Shown: one piece after another, positions 1 to 11,400 of the stretch
Layout: the number at the start of each line of letters is the position of its first letter
Position numbering within the stretch: position 1 is the stretch's first letter
Position numbers and translations under genes: made by a program
The notes under the pieces: generated by a model
Seen by the model: the letters and a program-made list of their open reading frames with translations, nothing else
Databases searched by the model: none
What the model was told of the DNA's origin: nothing
Assembly: GCA_037176885.1 (NCBI GenBank)
Contig: JAWWNJ010000015.1
Coordinates: forward strand, 1,178,001 to 1,242,000
Direction of reading: 5' to 3'
Origin: Favolaschia claudopus
Lineage: Eukaryota; Basidiomycota; Agaricomycetes; Agaricales; Mycenaceae
Length of the DNA: 64,000 nucleotides

Positions 1-821
1 GGCTGTATGTCAAATGCATTCAAGATGTACCCGATACTAACTCATACGGTCCAGGATGTGTCTCGAGCGCCTTGAGGTGCTGCAGCAAACCGACCACACA
101 GCACTCGTCGTGCGGGTGTTCTGGCGATACATCACCATCATGCGCATCCTACAATCGACCTACTGGCTCGAACCCGCGGGCTCGCATGGCGTATGGGGGC
201 TAGACGACTACCACTTTCTGCCTTTTTTGTTCGGGGCAGCGCAGCTGCGAGGTTCGTCGCCGTTCCAGACGTTTTTCTCTGCTCTGTTGACTGACTAGCT
301 TCGAGGTCATAAATTCATTCGACCAAAAGCCATCCACGACTCCGAAATCGTAGAGGAATACGCCAAAGAATACATCTACTTTGCCTGCATCCAGTTTATC
401 AACTCGGTAAGCACCTGCTTGCCCTACCCCCTTGCTCTCTCGTTGATCTTCGACGCAGATAAAAACCGCCTCCCTACGCTGGCACTCCCCAATGCTAGAC
501 GACATCTCAGCCGTCAAAACATGGGATAAAGTCAACTCCGGCATGGTCAAGATGTACACCGCCGAAGTCCTGGGCAAGCTGCCCGTCATGCAGCACTTTC
601 TGTTCGGGTCGCTGCTGCCGTGGGATGGACCTGTTGTCGCATCGGACGATTCGGAGGGTGCCAACGGACATGATCACGGTCCCGGGCACAAACACGAAGG
701 CTGGGGCGATTGTTGTGGGATACCCGTCCCCAGTGCGTTTGCGGCTGCAGCGGCGGATTCTGAGCGCAAGAATGGTGCGCGTATTGCTGGGGAGGGTATA
801 AGAAGGGTGCCCTTTGATTGA
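1..821 (+). CDS. Serine/threonine phosphatase 2A activator (PTPA/RRD family), 3' part
   Basis: PTPA proteins are peptidyl-prolyl isomerase-like activators that remodel and load the PP2A catalytic subunit. The window starts inside the gene: bases 5-54 read as an intron with an ACTAAC branch site, and coding resumes at 55. Exons run about 55-250, 309-405 and 460-821, joined by short GT-AG introns. The family signatures [16 protein letters not shown] and FLPFLFGA sit in the first visible exon. [20 protein letters not shown] follows in the second, and [19 protein letters not shown] with [15 protein letters not shown] in the third. A His-rich linker then leads to [15 protein letters not shown], typical of fungal members. 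The N-terminal third lies outside the window, so RRD1 and RRD2 types cannot be separated with certainty. Family assignment is firm. Confidence 0.93.
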
Positions 822-1289
822 ATGTAGTGCGGTGAAGAAGCCAAGCTAACAGTGTATTCTTATGATCGTGGAATGTAATATGCTTCAACGACTCAAGCCT
901 GAGTCCGAAACACCTTGCAGCCTTCAATTCTCCGTGTTTCAAGTGCTTGAACGTAAGCTCTGGCGGTTTCGACTTATACCTAATTTTCTTGCTGAACACA
1001 ATACGACTGTCGCTCGCGAAGACCAATTCAGAAAGAGGGAGCCGAATATATTGCAACGCAAACGGAAAGTACGACTACACAATGTCAAGTAGAATACAAG
1101 ACGAAGGAAAGAAAATCGAAATGATTAACGTGCGTTTGGCTTCCGCGCGCAAAAGGTGGGCGAGACCAAATGCGCGCGTACTGAGCCCAGAGCCCACGAC
1201 AAGGGAGCACGAGGATGGAGAGAGAACTCGCACCCTTCTTGGGAAAGAAACACTCACTTTGAACCCCACCGTGGAACCGAAAGCGTCTT

Positions 1290-2290
1290 GAAGTGTGGAC
1301 GCGTCCTGTATTGAGACGCGACTTGAGCCTTGAGGTTGATGCCTTGACGCGCGAGTTGAAGCCTTGACGCGCCAGAGCTTGAGCGCGACTTGAAGCCTTG
1401 AGGTTGAAGCCTTGACGCGCGTGTCTTATGGCGCGACTTGAGGTCTTGAGGTTGAGGCGTCGAGCTTGAGACGCGTCTTGAGGCCTTGAAACGTCTTGAG
1501 GTCTTGAACAGCGACGCAGAAGATCCAGAGACTCGGAGAGTGGGCGAGACTGCAAGTGTGGACGATGATCGTCAGTACAATTTTCATGAGATGAAGAGAA
1601 AATCCAACGCACCGAGCTGCAACTGGAACAAACGGAGCCATACGACCAGGCTAGGACGCGAGGACGCGAGATGAGTTGAAAATCCAAGCTAGGCGAAGTG
1701 GAGAAGAGTCAGTTTCGAGACATTGGAGAGGATGACTGTTACACACCGAATGCGATGAAGGCTCGACGACTAGGCGAAACGAGAGCGACGAGAGAAACAC
1801 AAGAGCTTGAAGTCGAAGGTTGAGGTCTTGAGGTTGAGGCTTGACGCGCATATCTTGCGGCGCGAGTTGAGGTCTTGGGGTTGATGCCTTGACGCGTCAG
1901 GCTTGAGACGCGGCTTGTAGGTCTTGACGCGCATTATGAAACACGGCTTGAAGCCTTGAGGTTGAGGCGTTGACCGCGCATATCTTGCGGCGCGAGTTAA
2001 GGTCTTGAGGTTGCTGCCTTGACACACCAGGACTTGAGACGCGGCTTGAGGCCTGAGGTCTTGACGCGCAAATATTGCGGCGCGGCTTGCGATCTTGTCG
2101 CGCCAGAGCTTGGGACGCGGCTTGAAACCTTGAAGTAGAGGCGTTGACCGCGCATGTCTTGCGGCGCGGCTTGAGGTCTCGAGGGGTCTTGGGCAGTCCT
2201 CCCCACTGGGGTCTTAAACTTGCATCTTGAGGAGCCTTGAGCAGTTTCCCCACTGAGGTCTTAAATGGCGACGGCGAGGCCTGCATCTGC
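1290..2290. repeat. Degenerate GC-rich minisatellite-like array
   Basis: About 1 kb is built from variants of short words such as CTTGAGGTTGA, GCCTTGACGCGC and GACGCGGCTTGA, shuffled and diverged. A longer unit containing GCGCATATCTTGCGGCGCG recurs near 1845, 1975 and 2145, so a higher-order period of roughly 130-170 bp overlies the short one. The array has two blocks (about 1290-1510 and 1810-2200) separated by less repetitive sequence. Reverse-strand open frames here are repetitive Ser/Arg/Gln-rich translations of the array and look non-coding. Confidence 0.75.
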
Positions 2291-2299
2291 ATGATCATC

Positions 2300-3283
2300 A
2301 GCTCGAGTTGAGAGACGATGAAGAGGAAAGGCGACGCACCGAGGAGAAACCTGAGACGACCAATCCGACTAGGCGAGGATGCGCAATGAGCTGGGCGAGA
2401 TGGTTGAGTCGAGACGAGAGTGGGTGGGATGTGGCTGACATTAGACGCAAAGCCAACCTAGACGATGTTGAGAGAAGGCAGTTCTGAGACGATGAAAGAG
2501 CATCAAGCTTACACACCGGGACGTTGAACGCTGGATAGTAGGAGACAAGGCGAGATGAGCGAATATCAAGAGCAGCTCAGGAGCCTGAGGCTTGGAAAGG
2601 CGACCCAGTTGGGAGATGATGAGAGTAGAGGAGAGTGAGAGTCACTTTGAATGTCACAGGTGGCTGACAATTTATACTCTGTCCGGCAATTTCCGAGCCC
2701 GATTAGACTCTCGAGTCAAGGTCAGAGGCGTTTTGGGTTGAGAAGGGAGGAGAAAAGAGTTGAGGAGACTTTGCGCTTGCGAAATTGAGCAATAACGGGT
2801 TCAATCTATGGATATAAGTTGCGATCGATCCACTCGAGCGGAAGCGGAAACGCCACCCTGACGAAGAGGAAGGAGCACAGGAGCATTGAAGACTTGCGAT
2901 CGGGAAATTGGCTTGGTGGATGCTTGCGGAAGACGGCGAATTCAGAACGCGGATCTCGCGCAGGACAGATGCAGAGAGCGGTGTTCCGCTCACATGACCG
3001 CGTTTTGATTGCTCGACTCTGCACTCACTCGATTGAATGCCCTTGCAGCCAAGCTTGAGCTTACCTTCGAACCTAGGCTCCCAAAGCCGTGAAACGGATA
3101 GGTGTTAACAAAAAATACAAGTTTTTCTGCTCAAGTTGTACACATACGACAAGCCATTAGATTAACATTGACGCCAAATTGACGCGCAGCTCTATCCCAC
3201 CATACTCCGTTACGACCGCGCAATCGGACTGAACGAGGCTCGTCAGTGAAGGTCCGCTATCGAACAGAAAGAGATACGCGCCG
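2300..3283. other. Intergenic stretch with no recognisable gene
   Basis: Between the minisatellite and the Bud32 remnant I see no conserved protein in either strand. The purine-rich plus strand repeats words such as GAGACGATGA and GGCGAGATG, so it may be further decayed repeat sequence. Short open frames at 2703-3058 have no recognisable motif. Confidence 0.5.
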
Positions 3284-4212
3284 TCATCTAATCGTCGTTT
3301 GATTGGTGTCCCACTCCTTCCCCATGGCTTCTTCATACGCCTTGAGGACAGAAGCAAATAGCGGCTCTGATTCGGGGTGCGTGGATGAAAAGGCGCGTTC
3401 GAGAACGTATAGATCGACCGCTTTGTCCTTCTACGAGGCTGGAATGGAATGACAGACCGAAATCAATGAGGACCTATGTAAGACACATTGAAGTCAATTG
3501 AGAAAAGACAGAGGTGAAGAAAGCCCACTAGTTCGGTGGTTGATTTTTGAGGGTCGGGAGAGTGGAACGAGGATGGATGGCGAAGCATCATGTTGGAAGT
3601 GGTGAGGTCTCCGTGAATTACATCGGCTAGGTGCATTTTGGCGATCTCCTGCCCGATGAGTTGCATAAGGACATCTAAACAAGTTTGATTCCCAGAGCTA
3701 CCGGATATTGCAAGAAACCTACCCACTGGAGTGCCGTATTCCTCTAACGATTCAATGGATTCAGATTCAGGTTCTTCCTCCCCACCACCAGGAAGCAGTT
3801 TCCGTACGCTCTGCCCCTGGATCCACTCGATGGCCAGTACACCCTCTGATACATCGACCATCCGAACACCAGGCACATGTACGCCGGCGCTGGAATTTGT
3901 TAGACTAAAGAAAGAAACGCGACGAAAGACGATGTACCGCAGACATTTCAGTAGCGCTCTGGCTTCAGCACTGACGCGGTACGCGTCAACGAGGCATCTA
4001 AGGTTGGATGTCGATATCCTTTGCGAAAACGATGTTTGAGGAGGACTGGGGGATCGGAGGGGTCGGAAGTTAGGTTCGCCTTGTCAGACTTTCTACTTTG
4101 CGAGATGGGTGGCATGAGACGGCTGGAATGAGTAGCAGCGATGGACTTGCTGCTTCTGCGCCTTGGGATATCAGTGTCGCGGTCGATATGAGCTTGAGCG
4201 ATGAGGAAGCCA
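3284..4212 (-). pseudogene. Bud32/PRPK (TP53RK) kinase, frameshifted copy
   Basis: Bud32 is the atypical kinase of the KEOPS complex, which makes the t6A modification of tRNA. Conserved blocks appear in the right order on the minus strand: LISQGAEA near the start, LLKHRFRKGYRHPTLDASLT, VSAEARALLKCL, VHVPGVRMVDVSEGVL, the catalytic VIHGDLTTSNMML, LIDFGLS, and [18 protein letters not shown]. Two normal introns are still spliceable, near 3905-3950 and 3470-3530. However, the blocks lie in different frames. There is a break between LISQGAEA and LLKHRF, an apparent one-base loss after DASLTRT, and one extra G before DKAVD. The C-terminal Arg-rich tail (RKRSMVG in the family) is not found. A GC-AG intron could explain the first break but not the others. 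It is either a pseudogene or a region of base-calling errors. Confidence 0.62.
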
Positions 4213-4299
4213 TTCGACTCGTAGTAGTAAGTTGAAGTCCGTGACCGGCCATCACGAACAACTGGCCGGAATTCAAATTGAGACTTAGCTTTGACCATC

Positions 4300-4668
4300 A
4301 TGACACCTTCGCCACCTCCTCCCCCCGGTTTTTCTAGTCCTCTACAGGTTTCTATCTCTTCGATAAAAGCGGCACTCGAGAAACTGGACATTGGTATTCC
4401 TGTCGAGGATGTGTCAAAGCTGTTCAAGCTGAGGAAGCGGCCCGGCGTAAGTTAATCAACCTCCTAGTTCGTACTTGCACACTCTGAAGCCGATGGTCCC
4501 TCCAGTTGCTACCCATCGACCCCGCAATGCACTGACACTAATACTACGCTCGTCCCTTGCGATCTCACTCAACGCGTAAAGGAACGCCGCCGCCGTCTCA
4601 TGGAACTCACAAGAGAAGCGTTTCCTGACGGCAAGGTGCCAGCCCCGTACTACTGGACTCATAACTGA
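4300..4668 (+). CDS. Small protein of unknown function, about 78 residues
   Basis: I do not recognise this protein. The ATG at 4300 opens a Pro-rich start followed by SIKAALEKLDIGIPVEDVS and KLFKLRKRPG, then a GTAAGT donor at about 4447. The best acceptor is the AAG at about 4580, with a CTGACAC/CTAAT branch region upstream. It restores the frame into ERRRRLMELTREAF and ends in PAPYYWTHN. The result is a short basic, partly helical protein. It is divergent from the Bud32 remnant, with about 90 bp between start codons, so the two would share a promoter region. The splice choice is inferred, and the first exon alone would end soon after the donor. Confidence 0.4.
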
Positions 4669-4837
4669 GCCGTTGCTCCAATTATGAGTGCCTCAGCTGC
4701 ATGTTTGTACAACAGTAACATTTGTATTTTGCTTATCGCCAACCTTGTATTTTGCTACGATCTATATTCGCTTTATTGGTGCTCTCTCGAATTTGTGAGT
4801 TCAGGAGTTTGTGAAGTTGGGTTGCATGGACTAACAG

Positions 4838-5244
4838 GCTCGACGTCGCATTCGCGAGATCGTCATTCAGCGATGGGCGGCCTGCTGGAGCTCCCGCCTA
4901 ACCGGTTCTGCGCTTCGTCAGGTTGACCGTACTCGCCCACCACTCATCATGCGACACCCGTACACAACTGGAACTTTGTCTCTCTCTCTTGATTTGCCAC
5001 CGCATGGACTTTTACTTTTAACGCACAAGGTTTCGGCTGCGGTAAACTGACCTGTCCTGCATGCGGCGCTCGCAAGACTCGCGCCCACTTCCTGTTGCAC
5101 TGTCCTGCTTGGGAACTTCTTCGTCAACCACTCCGGCAACTGTCCTATAGTGCGGGTCTCCTCGGAGCGGTCGATGAGCCATCTCTGCTCTGCCAGCCTG
5201 AAGCTTGTAGTAACATTCACGCAGCAACCCGGCGCTTCTTCTAA
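4838..5244 (+). mobile_element. Decayed LINE (non-LTR retrotransposon) 3' end
   Basis: The translation shows the C-terminal region of a LINE-type polyprotein. A segment resembling the linker after the RNase H-like part (RRRIREIVIQRWAACW) comes first. It is followed in another frame by a CCHC zinc knuckle, CPACGARKTRAHFLLHC, then PAWELLRQPL and a stop at 5242. The two parts need a frameshift between about 4990 and 5035, and no reverse transcriptase domain is present. It is therefore a dead, 5'-truncated fragment. It lies just upstream of Arp5. Confidence 0.62.
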
Positions 5245-5575
5245 CCATACCCTATCTCTCCATCTCATTCACCTCCACTCCCCACGGATCCAAGTCCTTC
5301 GTCCTTCTAGTCCTTGTAGTCCCGTACCAGATCGGCGTACACTTCTGATTACACCTCTTGAGCCCTAGGATTTCCCCTACCGTATCTCTACTTATTTCCT
5401 TTACTTCTTCTGATATAATTTACGCACCCTCGAATACTCCACTAGGGTACTATCGTGTAGCCCTCGGGCCAGGTACATTGACAATAGAACCTCAAATTGA
5501 GTATCTGGCTCACTGGCAGGGCTGTGCTTGTCCCATTTCGGATTTCGCTTTGACCGCCACCTCAACGCGTCTGCA
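5245..5575. other. Arp5 upstream region
   Basis: About 330 bp between the LINE fragment and the Arp5 start codon. I see no gene, clear TATA box or repeat. The Arp5 promoter must lie here or within the LINE remnant. Confidence 0.4.
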
Positions 5576-8169
5576 ATGGACGCTGTAACGCGCATGCCAT
5601 CTCCGGCGCCGCCTGCGCTTCCCCTGCCGCCATTAGCCTACGACGAATATCTCCTTGAACAACATACACCACTGGTAATTGACAACGGATCGACCAACCT
5701 GCGGTATGGATTCGCGACGTCGGATTCACCCCGTTCAGGTCTGAATGTGATAGCGAAATACAAGGAGCGAAGGACGAATAAGCCTCTCCTACTCTTTGGT
5801 GATGGCGTGGACGTGGAGGGTGGTGCGAGGATACAGGCGCGGACGCCTTGGGAGGGTGATGTACTGCTCAATTTCGATGCATTGGTAGGTGGTTTCTTTG
5901 GTCTGTCAGTATACACTCAACGACGCAGGAAAATGCGTTAGACTACGCGTTTATACAACTCAGTATCGATACCGACACGGTCGAACACCCGATAGTTATG
6001 ACTGAACGTCTTTGCTCGCCTATGCACTCAAGGTCGTGTAAGTTACCCATTTCGTCGCGATTTCGAGTGCTCATGTGCACCAGTAACATCCGAACTTCTG
6101 TTCGAGCAATATTCTGTGCCCTCAGTCACGTATTGTGTCGACTCGGTCATGTCTTTTTATCAAAATAACGGTCCAGGTGCCGATGGACTAGTCCTCTCTT
6201 TCAATACAGCATCCACCTCCGTTATTCCTATTCTTTCCGGCAAAGGGATCTTGAGCCACGCTAAACGCATTCCTTGGGGTGCCTCGCAGGCTGCTGACTA
6301 TCTGCTGAAGCTAATCCAGCTCAAATACACGAGTTTCCCGACTCGTGTCACTCCCCCGCAGTCGCAGTGGATGCTGCACAACTTTTGCGAGTTTGCGCCA
6401 GACTATGTTTCGCTACTGCGATCTCTTTCTTCCCCGCAAGCACTTCGCGAGGAGGACCGGATTGTTCAGTTTCCGTTCGCCTCACAGGTTCAGGAAGAGA
6501 AGACGCCGGAGGAGCTTGAGCGGATTGCTGAACGCAGGAGGGAGCAAGGCCGGAAGCTGCAAGAGATGGCGGCTAAGATGCGTACGGAGAAATTGCTGCA
6601 GAAGGAGTCGGATTTGCAGCATCTCCTGGCGTTGCGTGAGGGGAAGGTGGATGACACCAAACGGGAGTGGATGGTGAATTTGAATATCTTTTGTCTGGAA
6701 CCACGCTCATATATTTTTTCAGTACAAGCTGCAAACGGAAGGGTTCGACGACGATGCATCGCTGAACGAGACGATCAAGAAGCTCGAAAATGATCTGAAG
6801 AAGGCGCGGAAAAAGGAAGCTACCGCAGATGGGGGAGAGGACATGGAGGAGCCTAGTTTCCCCCTGGTCGACGTTCCTGACGCTGATGTGAGACTGCTTC
6901 GTCGTTCAGCGCATCTTCTAACCTAGTCCTTAGTTGGATGAGGACGGTTTAAGAGATAAGAAGAAACAGAAGCTGATGAAGGCGGGCTTTGAGGCCAGGG
7001 CTCGTGCTCGGCGGGAAAAGGAGCGAGAACGCGAGGAAAGAGAGAAGGAAGAACTGAAAGAGGAGGAAGAGCGACAGGGCGACCTCAATGGGTGGGTGCG
7101 CAAAATGCGTAGTGAGCAAGAAGTTTGTCCACGTATTCTCTTTTTCTGTTCAATAACTAACGAAAATATCGCAGTCGTTGATGACGCGCATCAAAGATCG
7201 CGATAGGAGGAAAGCTGCTCTGAGCGACCGGAAAAGTGCAGCTGCGCAGGCGCGGATGAAAAATATCGCCAGTCTCGCAGCTGATGACCGGATGCCTAAG
7301 AAAAAGCGGAAAGGTGGCGGAGGTATGGATGACTCTCTTGCGGTTGACCGTGCTAAAATTTGAGCAGAGGACCTCTTTGGTGCCAATGATGCGGACTGGG
7401 CGATATATCGCAAAATTGTGAACATTTATCTGTCTTTCTCCTTTGCGAGCACCGACTGATAGGGGTTAGAACTTGGGGGCTCCTTCCTCTGACGAAGAGG
7501 AGGACCTTTCGCAGTTGGCATTGATTGAGCAAAAGCTGCTGTTACACGACCCTTCGTTCACGGAGAAACACACACATGCTTCATTGACGTCGAAACGTTC
7601 GGAACTTATATCAACGCTGCGCCCGACGTATGACGAAACCAATACCGAAGGTCCGACGCCTGATGTCTTGTCTTTCTTCTTCTGAATTCCTGTATGAAGG
7701 GCTCTGCCGGATCCATCTCAACACTGAGCGCTGGCGGGTCTGCGAAACATGGTTCTCACCAGCCATGGCGGGGATTGATTCGGCGGGGATTGGTGAGGTC
7801 GTCCAAAACGTGCTGGCGAGGTTCTCCGATGCAGAGAAGGAGCGTTTGGTCAAGGTAGTGTATCGTATATTCCCATCGCACCCGCCTCGTACTGATGATG
7901 TGCTGCACACACAGAACGTATTCCTCGCAGGAGGGCCATCGCAATTTCCTGGACTGGTGCCTCGACTGCAGGCGACGTTGCGTCCGATTCTGCCGCCTGA
8001 GATGCCCATTGAAATTTTCAGCGCTAAGGACGTAGAGGCAGATCCGTGGCGCGGGATGGCGCGGTTTGCCAAGACGGACGAGTTTGGGGATGCTGGAGTG
8101 TCTAGGGCGGAGTATGAGGAGCATGGAGGGGAGAGGGTGCATAAGTGGTGGGGTGGAAACTGGAACTAA
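5576..8169 (+). CDS. ARP5: Actin-related protein 5 (INO80 complex subunit)
   Basis: Arp5 is a nuclear actin-fold subunit of the INO80 chromatin remodeller; with Ies6 it couples ATP hydrolysis to nucleosome sliding. The start at 5576 (MDAVTRMPSP) gives a short Pro-rich leader followed by the actin phosphate-1 loop LVIDNGSTNLRYGF. Later exons carry LLFEQYSVPSVTYCVDS and the actin subdomain WGASQAADYLLKLIQLKY. A long charged coiled-coil insertion, the Arp5-specific insert, spans roughly 6480-7330 and includes KKQKLMKAGFEARARARREK. Near the C terminus are FSPAMAGIDSAGI and the actin adenosine motif FLAGGPSQFPGLVPRL, then GMARFAKTDEFGDAGVSRAEY and the stop at 8167. I count about nine short introns and roughly 700 residues, normal for Arp5. 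No defect is evident. Confidence 0.95.
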
Positions 8170-8256
8170 TCCTTTTTATCTCGTTCTACTTTGCTGTCGA
8201 TGTTGCTTTTGTGTACCGAACACTGTATCTCTGCCATTTGAGTCCTCAGGCGAATG

Positions 8257-8303
8257 ACGCGTCGAGGCGCGTCTGTCACGCACCGCGTGGCGTCACGCGT
8301 GAC
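8257..8303. promoter_or_regulatory. Two MluI-type (MCB) motifs, one within a 12-bp palindrome
   Basis: ACGCGT occurs at 8257-8262 and again at 8295-8300, the second inside the perfect palindrome GTCACGCGTGAC (8292-8303). ACGCGT is the known target of MBF-type transcription factors in fungi. The pair lies about 200 bp upstream of the helicase gene start. Function is inferred. Confidence 0.35.
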
Positions 8304-8496
8304 ACAACGTGTGGCACCCCTCTGTTTTTGAAATTATGCGGCCCGTTGCACAGGCTGGCGTAATAGCAGCTTGGTTCCTCTTTGTCCTGAACGATCGTGG
8401 CCGGCGCTCGCGCCACTCTTCTTTTAGCGCTCTGAAGTTTGTGTGGCATGCGACCTCACTCCCATTGTACTACCCGCAAACTCCTCTCAATTATCC

Positions 8497-11400
8497 ATGG
8501 TACCCCAGCCTACTGAGCGGCGACACTATGCGGCGACGGGTCTCTTCTCGACGTTGACGTCTGAGGACGACGTGAACAGAGCTCTGGATCGTTTCGAAGA
8601 TCTGCTCTTTGAGAACGAGAAGAACGTCGACATTGCTGACGCCATTTTGGATGATCTTATTGAATATGAACGGCCGGAAATTGTACGACTTGTACTCTCA
8701 TGTGAGTCTCCCTTTTAGTTGAAGGCTTCAGTATCTGATCCTACGAGGCGATTCTGCAGCTATTGACACCGCTTGGATGCTCGGACGCACTACTTTCACT
8801 TCGGCGGAGGAATTTACTAGCTCTTGTACACAGAAGGTTCTATCCGACCTCAGCGTTTTCTTTCAAAACACCCCCAGCGCCGTTATCGATGACGCAGATG
8901 AAGAGCGGTCAGTGGAGGAACGAGTCGATTACCGTCGTCTGCATTTTCGACAGCTGGTCAAAGACGCTCCTGAAACTCTTGCCGCGCTGACCAAAAAGCT
9001 TTCGTTTGACGATTCGGCTTTGCTTCCCAGTAAGAAATTAAGTCAGAAGCAGAGGAAGGCGGCAGCCAAGGCACAAGCGCCTTTGAATCCTGCCTTGTTT
9101 GAGAACCTCCACATTCCCGTTCCCGAGACACGTGGAGAGACGGAGGATGCTTTGCAGTTGGTTTTGAGGTTTCAGAAGAAGATTCTGAGGGTGCGCCATT
9201 TGATCTTTTATTTATGGTAAGGCTGATGCACTCGTCCAGAAATATCTGGACGCCCTCCACAGCGATGAACTTGTACAGTCGTTGACCGTTGCGTGCATTC
9301 ATAACGACCAGTCGCTTTTGGCACAAGTTGAAGCTGCGGTACCGCAAGCTGCACCAGCTGCAGTGGAAACGAACATAGTTGCCTCTGAGGATACAGAAGA
9401 GGTGTATCCAGCTGTGCAGCCTTATAAATTGTAGGGATTAGGCTCTACCCTTGCTCCCAAACTTTGACCTCTTTCTAGTGCAACACTGTATTGCGACAGC
9501 GCTACCGGATTCGGTGAATGGGCTATCAACATCTCTCCTCGGGGAGAGCGTGATCTGCGCGACCATAATCGACGCGACCGCAAGGTTTTCGGGATTATCA
9601 TCAAGAAAATCAAGTACCGTTTTTCTCCTGTTCTGGAGAAGTGAACTGACGATATTCCAGGGAGATTTCCAATGGACACTTCTCGCCTGATAACCAAAAG
9701 CGACTGAATGGAAAACATGTAGATGTGCCGATCTATGAGGCGAAGATGACTGGCGATCTTCGGTTGGTTGTGAGTGGCTTGTGGCTGAGCGATAGCAGAC
9801 AATGATGCGTACATTCGACAGTATCAAATTGACTGTATCCCTGCTTTCGATTCGGCCAGCGAACGTCAAGGTGCCGTCTTTATGGTCGAACACTCCAGGC
9901 GATTACTAACTTTTCTCCCAATAGCCATCAAGATCTTTGGTGTTTATACACATGCGCAAATCGGTCGCGTCTCATTCTGGGATTCCATGGGACGTGAGTT
10001 GGGCAAGAAGGGGAAGGAATATAAGGACAGGTGAGCATTGGTACCTCGCTCCGTAATAGCTGCATGATCATTAAATCTACAGAGTCGCGTATCGAAAGCG
10101 TCCCACTCATGCTGGCGACCATGTGTTCAGTCCAAGCACTTTCCCTGCTCCTGCTGAAGCCCGAGCCTTACCCACAACATGTACCCCCGATTTACCTCCA
10201 GATGATTTGGAACAGGTTCGGTTTTCTATTGATAAAAATACATTAGCTGACTCTTGACTTCAGATGCAATCCCTCTTGCTGTAAGGCATGAAGTGCTCAT
10301 ACAAAACAAAGCTTGCTAACATTCCTTCTTCCAGAAAGTCTGTCCACTTCTCTCAAGTGAGTAATATCATTGATCCATGAACTTGTTCCAACTCGTTCTC
10401 TAGTCGCTCCTCGACAGTATCATCACAGACCGGGATGCCTCATTCGTATTGCAAGTCTCGTATGTCTGTTGTGTTTGAAATGAGGTATTCTCCTTACTTT
10501 ACCCTCAGGCCTAAAGAACAAGAAATCATTGAGCATCCACACTCATGCTACGTGCTGGGCCGCAGCGGAACTGGGTACGTTACACGGTTGCTGCTGGGAC
10601 TCTCTCGCTGATACTGTGCAGTAAAACGACGACACTGCTGTACAGGATGTTACTCGTCGAGGCCGATTCTCAGGCGTCAAATGAGGACGGTCCGGAGACG
10701 CCGAAGAGGAGGCAGCTTTTTGTGACTCAGTCGCGTGTACTTGCGGAGAAAGTAGAGGAGCACTTCGACAAGCTGACTGCTGGGTATCGGCCATCGAGCT
10801 CCGAACCCGATGATACAGCAAAGCCAAGAAGCTCGGCTTTCGCACTCGTCGATATTGACGATGAGCTGGAGTGGCGGAGTGACCTACCAAAACGTTTCAG
10901 CGAGTTGAAGGATGAACATTTTCCTCTGTTCGTTACATTTGACCGGGTACGAGCAGAGTATCTGGTTTGAATTGTCTCCTGACGGTTTGTGTCTAGCTTT
11001 GCGGGTTGTTGGAGGGTGATATGGAAAACGAACTTTCATCCGGGTTGACTGTCGTTGCCAACGGCGAGCGCGCAGCGAAAACCTCCAGACTCACCTACGA
11101 CAAATTTCTTGCGTCGTACTGGCCGCATTTTCCTCAGGTGTTGACCAAAGGACTTGGTAATCCTGTCCATGTTTCTATCACACCAGAAAGCTGATACATT
11201 GCGTTCAGATCCTTCCATGGTTTTTAGTGAATTCCTAGGTAAAATCACGGACCTCTGTGCCTTGTTAATTGAGCTGACATCGCGTAGGTGTCATTATGGG
11301 AGCGGAGGAGACATTGTCTTCAGCGTCCTCCTTTTTGGATCGTGACACATACCTCAACCTCAGTGAACGTGCTCAGTCCACATTTGCCGCCCAGCGCCAG

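Noticed and set aside
4120..4225. Short plus-strand frame (SAPWDISVAVDMSLSDEEAI) overlapping the Bud32 start
   Set aside because: It is the antisense of the Bud32 LISQGAEA region, and no phase-compatible splice joins it to the gene at 4300.
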